NCBI RefSeq assembly: GCF_018326265.1
Contig: NZ_AP023360.1
Coordinates: 412,501-476,500 of the forward strand
DNA: 64,000 nt
DNA from: Catellatospora sp. IY07-71
Lineage (GTDB): Bacteria > Actinomycetota > Actinomycetes > Mycobacteriales > Micromonosporaceae
Direction: 5' to 3'
Shown here: positions 34,699 through 43,331 of the stretch, in pieces
How the letters are laid out: each line of letters starts with the position of its first letter
Numbering within the stretch: position 1 is the stretch's first letter
Program-made: the position numbers and the translations under genes
Notes under the pieces: generated by a model
Databases searched by the model: none
Told to the model about the DNA's origin: nothing
The model's input: the letters and a program-made list of their open reading frames with translations, nothing else

Positions 34699-35319
34699 TC
34701 AGTTGAGGGAGACGTCCGGGGGGTAGTTGGCCACGGCGGCGGTCATGCCGCCCTGGCGGCGCAGGACCAGGGACCACAGCTCCTCGGGCTGGGTGCGGAA
34801 CGGGTCGCTGGGCAGGGCCTCGAACACCAGCCAGGCGTTCTCCTCGATCTCCTGCTCCAGCTGCCCGGCGCCCCAGCCGGCGTAGCCGTGGTAGACCCGC
34901 ACGCACTCCAGCCGCTGGCCGATGCGGGCCGGATCACGGCTGAGGTCCACGGTGCCGATCTGGCCCATCACCCGGCTGAAGCCGACGAACCCGGCCACGC
35001 CCGCGCGGGCACGGGCCACGCAGATCGCCGAGTCGGTGCCGACCGGGCCGCCCTCGAACAGCACTCCGGGCTCCCGCAGCAGCGGCTCCCAGCCGGGCAG
35101 GATGTCCCCGACCACCGCCTCGGTGGGCCTGTTCAGCACCACCCCGAGCGCCCCGTCCGCCTCGTGGGCCAGGACGAAGACGACCGTACGTTCGAAATTG
35201 GGGTCTCGCAGCGAGGGCAGGGCAACCAGCAGGTGCCCGGTCAGTGACTCCACCGCGTCCCGCCCCGTGCCCTTCCCCGCCTTGTCGTGCCGCGTTATGT
35301 GCGGCTCTCCCGACGCCAT
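34699..35319 (-). CDS. YqgE/AlgH family protein
   Basis: This conserved protein of 206 residues has family blocks SLTGHLLVALPSLRDPNFERTVVF, GALGVVLNRPT, LFEGGPV and CVRVYHGYAGWGAGQLEQEI. No catalytic residues are known for the family and the role is unclear. The ATG at 35319 (MASGEPH) has AGGGTG at a good distance; GTG 35328 has none. Divergent from the nucleosidase gene. Confidence 0.93.
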   Translation of the reverse strand: MASGEPHITRHDKAGKGTGRDAVESLTGHLLVALPSLRDPNFERTVVFVLAHEADGALGVVLNRPTEAVVGDILPGWEPLLREPGVLFEGGPVGTDSAICVARARAGVAGFVGFSRVMGQIGTVDLSRDPARIGQRLECVRVYHGYAGWGAGQLEQEIEENAWLVFEALPSDPFRTQPEELWSLVLRRQGGMTAAVANYPPDVSLN

Positions 35320-35470
35320 GTCTGGCACCCTATCCGTCCGGAGGCGGCACGGTCAGGGTCTCCGCGCGGCAACTGCGCCAAAGTTCCCCGTCTCGGTGAA
35401 CCCGACCGCGCTGACCTGCTTGCGCCGCACGGTCTGAGACCAACCCGACACGCCGCCTACACTTCCCGGC

Positions 35471-36049
35471 ATGAAACTCACCGGCACCGTGACCCCCGAC
35501 CGGCCGCTGATCGTCGTGGCGCTGCCGGAGGAGGCGGCGCATCTGCGCACGGATCACCCGGTGCTGCTGACCGGCGTGGGCAAGGTGCACGCGGCGCTCG
35601 CGGTGACCCGGGTGCTGGCGGCAGGCCCGCTGCCGCGCGAGATCCTGAACCTGGGCACGGCCGGGGCGCTGCGCCCGGGGCTGGCCGGCACGCACGAGAT
35701 CAGCCGGGTGATCCAGCACGACTTCGACTCGGCGACGATCCAGGCGCTGACCGGCCGCACCTTCGGCGCGCCCCTGGATCTGGCCGGGTCCGGTCCGGTG
35801 CTGGCCACCGGCGACGTCTTCGTCTCCGACCCCGCGCTGCGCGCCGCCCTGGCCGAGCACGCCGGGCTGGTGGACATGGAGGGGTACGCGGTCGCGGCGG
35901 CGGCCGCCGAGCACGGCGTGCCCGTCCGCATGATCAAGCACGTCAGCGACGAGGCCGACGACACCGCCTTCCAAAGCTGGGCCCAGTCCGTCGACGCCTG
36001 CGCCCGCACCCTGGCCACCTGGCTCACCACCTACCACCACACCCACTGA
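35471..36049 (+). CDS. Nucleosidase (MTA/SAH nucleosidase-like)
   Basis: This 192-residue member of the purine nucleoside phosphorylase superfamily has TGVGKVHAAL, LGTAGALRPGL (phosphate/ribose site) and the VDMEGYAVAAAA segment carrying the ribose-binding Glu. SDEADD, near the end, holds the purine-contacting Asp. It is shorter than typical MTA/SAH nucleosidases. Activity on a nucleoside is likely; the exact substrate is unknown. It is monocistronic, followed by repeat C4. Confidence 0.85.
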   Translation: MKLTGTVTPDRPLIVVALPEEAAHLRTDHPVLLTGVGKVHAALAVTRVLAAGPLPREILNLGTAGALRPGLAGTHEISRVIQHDFDSATIQALTGRTFGAPLDLAGSGPVLATGDVFVSDPALRAALAEHAGLVDMEGYAVAAAAAEHGVPVRMIKHVSDEADDTAFQSWAQSVDACARTLATWLTTYHHTH

Positions 36050-36068
36050 CCAGCGCCCCCGCCGTCAA

Positions 36069-36129
36069 GATCGCTGTCTCGTGTCAAGATCTGCGCTCTG
36101 ACCAGAGCTTCCGACACGAGACCGCGATC
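36069..36129. repeat. Repeat C4 (61-nt family) with a duplicated right half
   Basis: The full 61-nt element is followed by a second copy of its right end: GACACGAGACCGCGATCTTC plus CACCACC occurs at 36113-36138 and again at 36154-36179 (26 nt identical). Confidence 0.88.
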
Positions 36130-36191
36130 TTCACCACCGCGACCCCACATCGCGACACGAGACCGCGATCTTCACCACCAGGGGTGGCGGG

Positions 36192-37193
36192 TCAGGGCAT
36201 GGTCTTGGTGACGGGCTGGCCGGTGACCGCGTCGAGGATGACGCGGTCGGCAAGCGGGCCGGTCAGGGTCACCTCGACGGGGGCGAACTTCAGCATCGCC
36301 ACGCAGGCGCGGTCGCCGTCCGGAGGGCTGGCGCTGCCGCCGATGACGACCACGTCGGCCGACTCCCAGACCAGCGGCGCGATGTCCTTGTCGCAGGCGC
36401 CGACGCCGACCCGGTAGGCGACGGTCCGCTCCTCGACCCGGTCCAGCGTCTGCGTCGCCACCAGCAGGAAGTCCTGCTCCTGCGGCACCGGCGACACGGG
36501 CAGCTCGGGCAGCGGCCGGACCGCCTCCGGCGCCACCGCCACGCGCACCATCGGATCGGGCAGCTCCTTGACCGTGAAGATCCATGCGGGCACCGTGGCC
36601 AGACCTCGGCTGGTGCGCAGCTGGGCCGTGCCGAGCTTCACCCCTGTGACGGTCAGCACGCCGCACGGACCGGCCGGCGCGGAGACCGACCCGTCGGTGC
36701 CGGTGGTGGAGCTTGGCGCGGGCGCGGGGTCGCACTGCGGCTGCCCGCCGTGGGCGAGCGCCCGGTACGCCGCGTCCGCGCTGACCACCGGCACCGGGAG
36801 GTCGCTGCCGTCAGGGAAGGCGATCGTGCCGTTCCCGGCCTGCTTCGGCAGTGTGGTGCTCAGCCGGTACCACCCGGCGGAGGCGGCGATCTTCGTCGTG
36901 TCGTCGGGGTAGCCCCGTTCGGGCTCGATGGTGAGCGGCGCCAGCGGCACGAAGCCCTCGCGCCAGGCGGTGGTGAGGCCGGAGTCGCGCCACTGCTGCG
37001 CGACCTGGGCGGCGCGGCGCTCGAAGGCGGCGGCCGCGGCGGCGGGTGCGGTGGTGGCGCCGGGGCCCGCGGCGTCACCGGCGGGCCGGCCGCAGCCCGT
37101 GGCGAGCAGGGCGGGCAGCAGCGCCAGCAGCAGGAGCCGGCGGATGGGGGTAGCCGTCGCGGCACGCCGCGAGGGACCGGATGCGGAAGCCAT
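36192..37193 (-). CDS. Putative lipoprotein of unknown function
   Basis: The 333-residue product has a basic start (MASASGPSRRAATATPIRR), a hydrophobic core (LLLLALLPALL) and the lipobox ATGC, so it is probably lipid-anchored on the outer face of the membrane at Cys34. An Ala/Pro-rich stretch follows, then a soluble domain with several Cys (QCDP, GPCGV, GACDKD, RACVA). I do not recognise a family. A small coiled-coil-type gene lies 25 nt upstream on the same strand. Confidence 0.8.
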   Translation of the reverse strand: MASASGPSRRAATATPIRRLLLLALLPALLATGCGRPAGDAAGPGATTAPAAAAAAFERRAAQVAQQWRDSGLTTAWREGFVPLAPLTIEPERGYPDDTTKIAASAGWYRLSTTLPKQAGNGTIAFPDGSDLPVPVVSADAAYRALAHGGQPQCDPAPAPSSTTGTDGSVSAPAGPCGVLTVTGVKLGTAQLRTSRGLATVPAWIFTVKELPDPMVRVAVAPEAVRPLPELPVSPVPQEQDFLLVATQTLDRVEERTVAYRVGVGACDKDIAPLVWESADVVVIGGSASPPDGDRACVAMLKFAPVEVTLTGPLADRVILDAVTGQPVTKTMP

Positions 37194-37218
37194 GCCGGTC
37201 AGACGCGGCGCGCGGGGC

Positions 37219-37485
37219 TCAGGTTTCCCCGCCGAGGTCGACGCCGTACGCCTGGTAGAGGACGTCGGCGCTGCGCTGGCGGTAGGCGGACAGCTTGCGC
37301 GCCAGCGCCTCCTCGCTGTGCCGGTCCGCCGGGCGGGAGGTCACCGCGTCGAGCAGCGCCCGCCGGTCGGACTCCAGCGCCTGCACGCGGTGTGTCAGCC
37401 GTGGCGCGTCGGCGATCACGTCGCCGAGTCGGCCGGCGGGGCCGAGCACGGTGTTCGACAACTCGTCCATTGGATCGGTGGCCAT
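37219..37485 (-). CDS. Small alpha-helical protein, unknown function
   Basis: The product has 88 residues, from the ATG at 37485. It is charged and predicted helical, with a heptad-like stretch (RLTHRVQALESDRRALLDAV). It ends with LYQAYGVDLGGET. It has no signal peptide or membrane span. It lies just upstream of the lipoprotein gene, probably in the same transcript. No function can be assigned. Confidence 0.7.
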   Translation of the reverse strand: MATDPMDELSNTVLGPAGRLGDVIADAPRLTHRVQALESDRRALLDAVTSRPADRHSEEALARKLSAYRQRSADVLYQAYGVDLGGET

Positions 37486-37616
37486 ACGTCACCCCCGGGA
37501 CCGCGAAACGTCCTTGCGTTCGATGGTCACGCCGCCGGGGTCCGATGTCCATAGTTTCGCCCAGGTTTGAACGGTCGTTCAGTCGGTCACCGAGGCAGGA
37601 AAGGCCTGGTCATGAC

Positions 37617-37651
37617 GAAGGCCCCGATCCCAGGTCGGGATCGGGGCCTTC
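37617..37651. terminator. Terminator of tmRNA
   Basis: Perfect 15-nt arms GAAGGCCCCGATCCC and GGGATCGGGGCCTTC with loop AGGTC. It lies 7 nt from the tmRNA 3' end. Confidence 0.88.
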
Positions 37652-37657
37652 GGTAGG

Positions 37658-38030
37658 TGGAGGTGCCGGGAATCGAACCCGGGTCCATCGCCGCATTGCC
37701 AGGGCTTCTCCGAGCGCAGCTCACTATGCCTCTACTCGGCCCCACCGATCACGTGAGCGAGACGGTGTGACGGGCCCAGTCGCGATTGATCTCGCCTCAG
37801 CAGCCCCGCGACGGGACTGAATCGGCCAGCCTACTAACTGATGCCGGTACATGGGCCGTAGGCACTCCCAGACCGACAGACCTGCTACTCGCCTCAGGCG
37901 GCGAGAGCGAGGTCGCGCTTCACGTAAGTGTTGGCGCTTATGGTTTTCCGACGATGATTATCGAGACAACGTCGGCTTCCTCGGCTCGCTTCTCCTGCCT
38001 CAACGTACGATGTCGAAACCTGTCACCCCC
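37658..38030 (-). ncRNA. ssrA: Transfer-messenger RNA (tmRNA)
   Basis: tmRNA rescues stalled ribosomes together with SmpB, whose gene is 3.4 kb away on the same strand. The 5' end GGGGGTGACAGGTTTCGAC pairs with the 3' acceptor CACCTCC (discriminator A, CCA not encoded); the T arm GGGTTCGATTCCC is present. The tag reading frame (37894-37935) gives ANTYVKRDLALAA then TGA, with the usual ALAA degron. About 373 nt. Confidence 0.95.
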
Positions 38031-38116
38031 TCGTCGTGCGCGAACGCACTCGCGGTGGCGATCACCGCGCTCATAAAGAGTAACGCTCGGGCGCGGCGAA
38101 GTCATTCCGGTATCGG

Positions 38117-39241
38117 TCAACGCCCCGTACAGGCGATCCCGTCGACGGTGCACGCGGTGATCGACTGGCCCAGCGCCAGCAGCGCCGGGAAGCGGATGGT
38201 GAAGGTCACCGAGCCGTCCGCGGCCAGGGACGCCAGCGGTGTGACGGTGACCTCGGCGCCCGACTGCGCCATGCCGACCACCGCCGGGGAGCGGTTCTCC
38301 ACGGTCTTGACGGCCGGCATGGTCAGCACCACGGTCCAGCGGTCCACGGCGGCGGCGCCCGCGTTGCGCACGGTCACCTCGGTGTCGAAGCCGCCCAGGC
38401 CGAGCAGCGCGACCGTCTTGTACGACGCGGCCAGCGGCGCCCCCGCCCCGGCCGACCCGGTCGCCTCCGGCAGCGGCGTGCCGCTCACCAGCGGCGTGGC
38501 ACCCGGCGAGGCCGTCCCGCCGGAGAGGCCCGGCTGCGGCGTACCCGATCCGGTCGCGGCGGGCACGGTCGCCGCCGCCTGCACGCCGGAGTCGAGGCCG
38601 TGCGCGGCCTCGGTGTCCGGCCCGGGGTCCGCGCCGCCGCCGATCATGACCGCGGCGGCCGTGCTCACCAGCACCACCAGCACCACGGCACCGGCCAGCG
38701 AGAGCAGCCGCATCCGCCGGGAGCCGCCCTCGGCCGCCGCCGGCGGCTCGTCGAGCGGGACCGCCTCGCGCCGCCGCGGGATGGCCGTGTGCAGGTCGGC
38801 CACCACGCCGCCCAGATCCACCTCGCCGGTGGCCAGCCGGTCCAGGGTCAGCGGCAGCTGCTCGCCGAACATGAACTGGTATGACCGGCGCAGCTCCCGG
38901 CGGCGCCGGGTGCCGTCCACCCCGAAGAAGCCCGCCTGCAGCAGGGTCAGCCGGGTGCCCTGCTCGTGATCGGCCAGCTCCCAGGTCACCTCGGTGTGGG
39001 TGTGGTCGTCGCGCCAGTGCATCGCCATGCGCCGCTGCGCCGTCACCTCCACCACGTCGAGGTCGAACGGCGTGGCCAGCCCGGCCAGCCCGGGCGGCGG
39101 GAACGCGCGGAACGTCTCCCCCGGATGCGGGGCGAGATCCGTCGGCACGAACCACTCGCGCAGCAGCCGCTGCTCGGTGAGCGCGCGCCAAACCCGAGCG
39201 CGGGGATGGGGAAGATCGACGTCGAGTCGCAGCTCGGTCAC
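38117..39241 (-). CDS. SRPBCC (AHSA1-like) - transmembrane - CBM2-like protein 1
   Basis: Order of parts in 374 residues: a cytoplasmic SRPBCC/START-like domain (about 1-145, with ARVWRALTEQRLLREWFVPTD and QAGFFGVDG), a linker, one membrane span (LLSLAGAVVLVVLVSTAAAVMI, about 180-200), a Ser/Pro/Gly-rich outer linker, and a C-terminal beta domain of about 105 residues shaped like CBM2. The CBM2-like domain ends CTVDGIACTGR, like the CTINGANC of the chitinase CBM, but keeps few aromatic residues. There is no signal peptide, so the span acts as an anchor with the N-terminus inside. It is the last of three similar genes. The GTG at 39241 is used. The function is unknown. Confidence 0.82.
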   Translation of the reverse strand: MTELRLDVDLPHPRARVWRALTEQRLLREWFVPTDLAPHPGETFRAFPPPGLAGLATPFDLDVVEVTAQRRMAMHWRDDHTHTEVTWELADHEQGTRLTLLQAGFFGVDGTRRRRELRRSYQFMFGEQLPLTLDRLATGEVDLGGVVADLHTAIPRRREAVPLDEPPAAAEGGSRRMRLLSLAGAVVLVVLVSTAAAVMIGGGADPGPDTEAAHGLDSGVQAAATVPAATGSGTPQPGLSGGTASPGATPLVSGTPLPEATGSAGAGAPLAASYKTVALLGLGGFDTEVTVRNAGAAAVDRWTVVLTMPAVKTVENRSPAVVGMAQSGAEVTVTPLASLAADGSVTFTIRFPALLALGQSITACTVDGIACTGR

Positions 39242-39320
39242 GGACCGACTATAGGGTCGGCGCGACGGCGGCGGCAGCCCCGAATTCGACCATGCACACC
39301 GGACGGGTGTCGGCTGCCCG

Positions 39321-40490
39321 TCAGGAGCAGGGCGTGCCGTTCACCGCACAGCCTTCGGGCCGGGTCGCCCCGGACTGGTCCCCGACCTGGAACGCGAACG
39401 TGAAGTCCTGGTCCGCCGGGAGCCTGCGGTGCACCTGCTGCGGGATGAACGTGACCCGCCCGCCGCCCTGCCGGAAGTCGATCCGGTCCCAGGCGCTGGT
39501 GACCCGCGCCTCCGCCGGGAGGTCCACGGTGGCGGTCCAGCCCGTCAGCCCGCCCGGACCCGGCCGGATGGTGATCTCGCCGATGTAGCCGCCGGTGAAC
39601 GACTCCACCGTCCGGTAGGAGACCGACAGGCCGGGGACCGTCTTCACCCCGGTCTCACCGGTCCCGGTGGCGGGCGACGGCAGGGCGCTGGGCGGCGGCA
39701 GGGCGCTCGCGGACGGCACCGGGACCCCCGCCGGGGGCGTGGGCGACACCGAAGCCATGGGTGACGCCGGTGCCGCGGACGACGTGGACACGGCCGGATC
39801 GCCCGCCTGCACCCCACCGCCGGGACCACGACCCGGCGCCCCGGCCGACGGGCCGGGCGTACGCAGCAGCAGGGTGGTCAGCGCGGTGACGGCCAGCACG
39901 GTGAGCACCATCGCGCCCCCGACGGAGAGCAGGCGCAGGCGGCGGTCCCCCGGCATGCCGCCGAGGCGGCGCAGCAGGCCGTGCCTCGGGGACGGATCCT
40001 CGAACGGCTCCGGCTCGCGGCCCGGCGCGAAGACGGGCGGCCCGACCGGCACCGACACCGGCGGTGCCGGCTGTACCTCGTCCAGCCACTCCAGCAGCTC
40101 GGGCAGCCGCTGCTCGAACATCAGCTCGTACGCCTGCCGCAACTCGGCGCGGCGCTCGTCGCCCGCGATGCCGAGGAAACCCGTCTGGCTCACCCGCAGC
40201 AGGCAGCCCGTGCCGTCGGCCGCCAGCTCCCAGACCACATCGGAGTGCAGCTCCTCGCCGCGCCAGCGCAGGACGAGCCGAGCCGGCCGGACCGCCTCGA
40301 TCACGTCCATCTCGAACGGCACCGTGAACCCGGGGATGCCGGGCGTGGGGAACGCGCGGAAGACACCACCCGGCTCGGGCCGCAGATCGGTCCGCAGGAA
40401 CCACTCGGTGAGCAGCTGCTGGTCCGTCAGCGCCTGCCAGACCAGCTCCACCGGGAACGGGAGCGTCACCTCGAGCCGCAGCACGGTCAC
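39321..40490 (-). CDS. SRPBCC - transmembrane - CBM2-like protein 2
   Basis: This 389-residue paralogue of the next gene has the same layout. The SRPBCC domain (about 1-140) aligns closely: VWQALTDQQLLTEWFLRTDL, FRAFPTPGIPGF, QTGFLGIAG, LRQAYELMF. The span is LLSVGGAMVLTVLAVTALTTLL (about 187-208). A Pro/Ser linker leads to a CBM2-like domain with GWTATVDLP, TSAWD and the end CAVNGTPCS. AHSA1-like domains bind hydrophobic ligands or client proteins, and CBM2 domains bind chitin or cellulose. A sensor or tether joining the two sides of the membrane is an inference. The gap to protein 1 is 79 nt. Confidence 0.82.
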   Translation of the reverse strand: MTVLRLEVTLPFPVELVWQALTDQQLLTEWFLRTDLRPEPGGVFRAFPTPGIPGFTVPFEMDVIEAVRPARLVLRWRGEELHSDVVWELAADGTGCLLRVSQTGFLGIAGDERRAELRQAYELMFEQRLPELLEWLDEVQPAPPVSVPVGPPVFAPGREPEPFEDPSPRHGLLRRLGGMPGDRRLRLLSVGGAMVLTVLAVTALTTLLLRTPGPSAGAPGRGPGGGVQAGDPAVSTSSAAPASPMASVSPTPPAGVPVPSASALPPPSALPSPATGTGETGVKTVPGLSVSYRTVESFTGGYIGEITIRPGPGGLTGWTATVDLPAEARVTSAWDRIDFRQGGGRVTFIPQQVHRRLPADQDFTFAFQVGDQSGATRPEGCAVNGTPCS

Positions 40491-40554
40491 GGCCCGAATA
40501 TAGAGCGGTTGTGGCCGATGCGCCGCTGGCTTTAGGGCCGGTTTAAGGCTCCTG

Positions 40555-41325
40555 TCAGGCGGCCTGGCATGCCGTCCCGTTCACCGTGCAGGTCACCGTG
40601 AAATCAGCGCTCGAGCCGCGCTGGCCGATGAACCCGAAGACGTACGTCGCGCCCGGCGCGAGCGGTCCCCGGTCCGGGGTGAACACCCACCCGCCGTCCT
40701 GCGTGGCACGGTCGGCCTCCCAGTCGCCGCTCACGGTCGTGCCCGCCGGCAGCTGGATCCGCACCGTCCACTGCAGCGGCTCGCTGCCCGTGTTGCGCAC
40801 CTGCACGCTGACCACGTAGCCGCCCGGCCAGGTGTCGGCGTCGTACACCGCGGCGACCGAGGATCCTCCCGGCGGCGGTGCGCCCGGGGGCGGCGCGCCG
40901 ACGGTGGCACGCGACGGACTCGGCGCGGCCACGCTGGGGCTGGCCAGGGGCGACGCGCCGGACGTGGCCGTGGGACTCGCCGGCGGCTGGGCCGGGGCAA
41001 CCGAGGCGAGCTGGGTCGGGCTCGGCGTGACCACCCCGAAGCCGTCCACGAACCCGGCGCCCGGCGTCGACGCCAGGACGTCGGGCAGGGCCACCGTCGG
41101 CTTGGTCGGGGCGGGCTTGGCCAGCGCCCACGCCGCCGCGCCGGACAGCAGCAGCCCGGTGGTCACGATCGCGATCACGACCGGCGCGCGCCGGGAGGGC
41201 CGCTGCGGGTCGTCCTCGACCCCCGGCTCCTCGACCGCCGGCTCCTCGACCGCACGGGGCAGCAGGGTGGTCTCGTCGTCCTCACGAAGCCGATGCTTGC
41301 TCACGTTCGGCGAGGCTACCGGCAC
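40555..41325 (-). CDS. Transmembrane - CBM2 protein 3 (no SRPBCC domain)
   Basis: The product has 256 residues. The cytoplasmic part is short and acidic (about 1-47, with repeated VEEP), followed by a span (VVIAIVTTGLLLSGAAAWAL, about 49-69), a Pro/Ser/Ala linker and the best-preserved CBM2 of the three. Aromatic residues expected for sugar binding are present (ADTWPGGY, LQWTVRI, SGDWEAD, GGWVF), as are FGFIGQ and the closing CTVNGTAC. It is first in the row of three. The GTG at 41325 is taken; GTG 41304 (MSKHRL) is an alternative. Confidence 0.8.
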   Translation of the reverse strand: MPVASPNVSKHRLREDDETTLLPRAVEEPAVEEPGVEDDPQRPSRRAPVVIAIVTTGLLLSGAAAWALAKPAPTKPTVALPDVLASTPGAGFVDGFGVVTPSPTQLASVAPAQPPASPTATSGASPLASPSVAAPSPSRATVGAPPPGAPPPGGSSVAAVYDADTWPGGYVVSVQVRNTGSEPLQWTVRIQLPAGTTVSGDWEADRATQDGGWVFTPDRGPLAPGATYVFGFIGQRGSSADFTVTCTVNGTACQAA

Positions 41326-41379
41326 GGGTCACCCGTGCGCGATCGGCCATCCGACTGCAACCGGCCGGGCGGACGCCCG

Positions 41380-41856
41380 TCAGCGGATCCCCTTCGCGCG
41401 GCGGCCCAGCTCACGCTGGATCTCGCGGTCCGAGTCACGCTTGGCGATGTCCTGCCGCTTGTCGTAGGTCTTCTTGCCCTTGGCCAGCCCCAGCTCGACC
41501 TTGGCCCAGCCGTCCTTGAAGTACATGGACAGCGGCACCATGGTCAGTCCGCCCTCGCGGGTCTTGGTGAGCAGCTGCACGATCTCCTTGTGCTTGAGCA
41601 GCAGCTTGCGGGTGCGCCGCGGGGCGTGGTTGGTCCACGTGCCCATGGCGTACTCCGGGATGTGCAGCTGGTGCAGGTAGATCTCGCCGTCGCGCTCCTG
41701 GCCGAACGCGTCGACCAGCGACGCGCGCCCCGCGCGCAGCGACTTCACCTCGGTGCCCATCAGGGCGATGCCGGCCTCGAACGTCTCGAGGATGGTGTAG
41801 TCGTGGTACGCCTTGCGGTTGGACGCGATGACCTTGCGCCCCTTCTCCCGCGGCAT
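41380..41856 (-). CDS. smpB: SsrA-binding protein SmpB
   Basis: SmpB binds tmRNA and fills the decoding centre in trans-translation. It is 158 residues. Family blocks are [45 protein letters not shown] and the basic tail [28 protein letters not shown] lies 6-7 nt before the ATG at 41856. The three CBM2-like genes lie between it and ssrA, an unusual separation. Confidence 0.97.
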   Translation of the reverse strand: MPREKGRKVIASNRKAYHDYTILETFEAGIALMGTEVKSLRAGRASLVDAFGQERDGEIYLHQLHIPEYAMGTWTNHAPRRTRKLLLKHKEIVQLLTKTREGGLTMVPLSMYFKDGWAKVELGLAKGKKTYDKRQDIAKRDSDREIQRELGRRAKGIR

Positions 41857-41941
41857 GACGGCCCTCCTCTCCTCGATCACCGAACCCGACAATGCTACCG
41901 ACCCCGGGTCCCGCATCGCGATCGAGATAGACGTCGCGGGT

Positions 41942-43183
41942 CTAACAGAGGCAGCCCGGCAGCCAGTCCAGGGGCTGGACGGGGGTGCCGTTGCGGCGGA
42001 CCTCGAAGTGCAGGTGGTAGCCGGTGGAGGCGCCGGTGGTGCCGACCCGGCCGATGAGCTGGCCGCCGCGCACCTTGTCGCCGTTCTTCACCAGGATCTT
42101 GGACTGGTGGGCGTAGCAGGTGGAGATCACCTTGCCGCCGGAGCGGCCGTGCGTGACGCACGTGTAGTTGCCGTACCCGCCGAGCCAGCCGGCGCTGCTG
42201 ACGGTGCCGCCGGCCGCCGCGTAGATCGGCTGGCCGCCGCCGGCCGCGATGTCGACCCCGGCGTGCAGCTGCCACACCCCGTAGTAGGGGTCGAAGCGGT
42301 TGCCGAAGTCGCTGGACTTCCAGCCCTTGGTCGGCATCAGGAACTTGGCTCCGGGCCGCAGCACCGGCACCCACTTGCCGTACTGCTCCTCCCAGACTCG
42401 CAGCTCCTGCGCGATGCGCTCGCTCTGCTCCTTGACCTCCGCATAGCGGCGCTTGACGTCCTCCTTCTCCTCGCGCGCCGCGGCCAGCGCCTTCTCCCGG
42501 CGCTCGGTGAGCGCGACGAGATCCCGCTGTGCCCGCTCGGCGTCCTTGCGGGCCTGCTCGGCGGCGAGCAGCGCGGCGCGGGCGGCGCGGGCCGCGTCGT
42601 CGGCCTCGCGCCGGATCAGCTCGGCCGCGCTGGTCACCTCCTTGGCCTCGCGGCGGGCGGTGACGTAGCCGTCGATGGCCTGGCGGCGGATCTGGCCGAG
42701 CTGGCTGATGTAGCTGCTGCGGTCGAGCAGCTCCTTGGGCCGGGTGGCGGCCAGCAGCGTGTTGAGCTCGGCGAGCCCGGCCCCGTGCAGGGTGGCGACG
42801 GCGAAGCGGGCCATCCGCTCGCGTCCCTCGGCGACCTGGCGTACGGCGGCCTGGTAGCGCTGGTCGGTGACGGCCCAGGCGGCGGTGGCCTTGTCGGCGC
42901 GGCGCTGGGCGGTGGCGGCCTTGGTCTCGGCGACGGTGACGGCGGCCCGGGTCGTGACGATGCGCTGCTGCGCGGCGGGCATGGCCTGCTCGGCCTGGGA
43001 CAGCTCGGCGGCGGCCGTGCGGGCCTTCGCCGAGACGGCTTCCAGCAGCGCGCCGGTCTTGGCCAGCTCGGCGTCGATGCGCTTCTTGTCCTGCTTGACG
43101 TCGTCGGGCGCGGCCTGTGCGGGCAGGCCGGCCGCGAGCACGGTCAGCAGGACCACCACCAGGTGTACGAGTTGCCGGCGCAC
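41942..43183 (-). CDS. Coiled-coil LytM (M23) peptidoglycan peptidase
   Basis: This secreted 413-residue protein has a signal peptide (cleavage near LPAQAA, residue 24), a long coiled coil (about 26-270, rich in Ala/Glu/Arg) and an M23 domain (about 300-413). Zinc ligands are in HAGVDIA and HLHFE. The coiled coil plus LytM layout is that of EnvC/PcsB/RipC proteins that FtsEX controls, and ftsE-ftsX lie directly upstream. The peptidase tail ends WLPGCLC. AGGAGG is 4 nt before the GTG. A terminator separates it from ftsX. Confidence 0.92.
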   Translation of the reverse strand: MRRQLVHLVVVLLTVLAAGLPAQAAPDDVKQDKKRIDAELAKTGALLEAVSAKARTAAAELSQAEQAMPAAQQRIVTTRAAVTVAETKAATAQRRADKATAAWAVTDQRYQAAVRQVAEGRERMARFAVATLHGAGLAELNTLLAATRPKELLDRSSYISQLGQIRRQAIDGYVTARREAKEVTSAAELIRREADDAARAARAALLAAEQARKDAERAQRDLVALTERREKALAAAREEKEDVKRRYAEVKEQSERIAQELRVWEEQYGKWVPVLRPGAKFLMPTKGWKSSDFGNRFDPYYGVWQLHAGVDIAAGGGQPIYAAAGGTVSSAGWLGGYGNYTCVTHGRSGGKVISTCYAHQSKILVKNGDKVRGGQLIGRVGTTGASTGYHLHFEVRRNGTPVQPLDWLPGCLC

Positions 43184-43281
43184 GGGACCTCCTGCGGCTC
43201 GCCTGTCCCGATCACCCTACTGCCGACATACAGCCTTATTCTACCCAAACCCGACATCAACCATGATCGGCGCAGAAAAGT

Positions 43282-43313
43282 GACGGCCCGCCCCTGAGCA
43301 GGGACGGGCCGTC
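43282..43313 (-). terminator. Terminator of ftsEX
   Basis: GACGGCCCG / CGGGCCGTC with an inner CCCCT/AGGG pair; on the minus strand it is followed by ACTTTTC. It lies 19 nt after the ftsX stop. Confidence 0.8.
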
Positions 43314-43331
43314 GCGCACGGGGTGCCGCGA

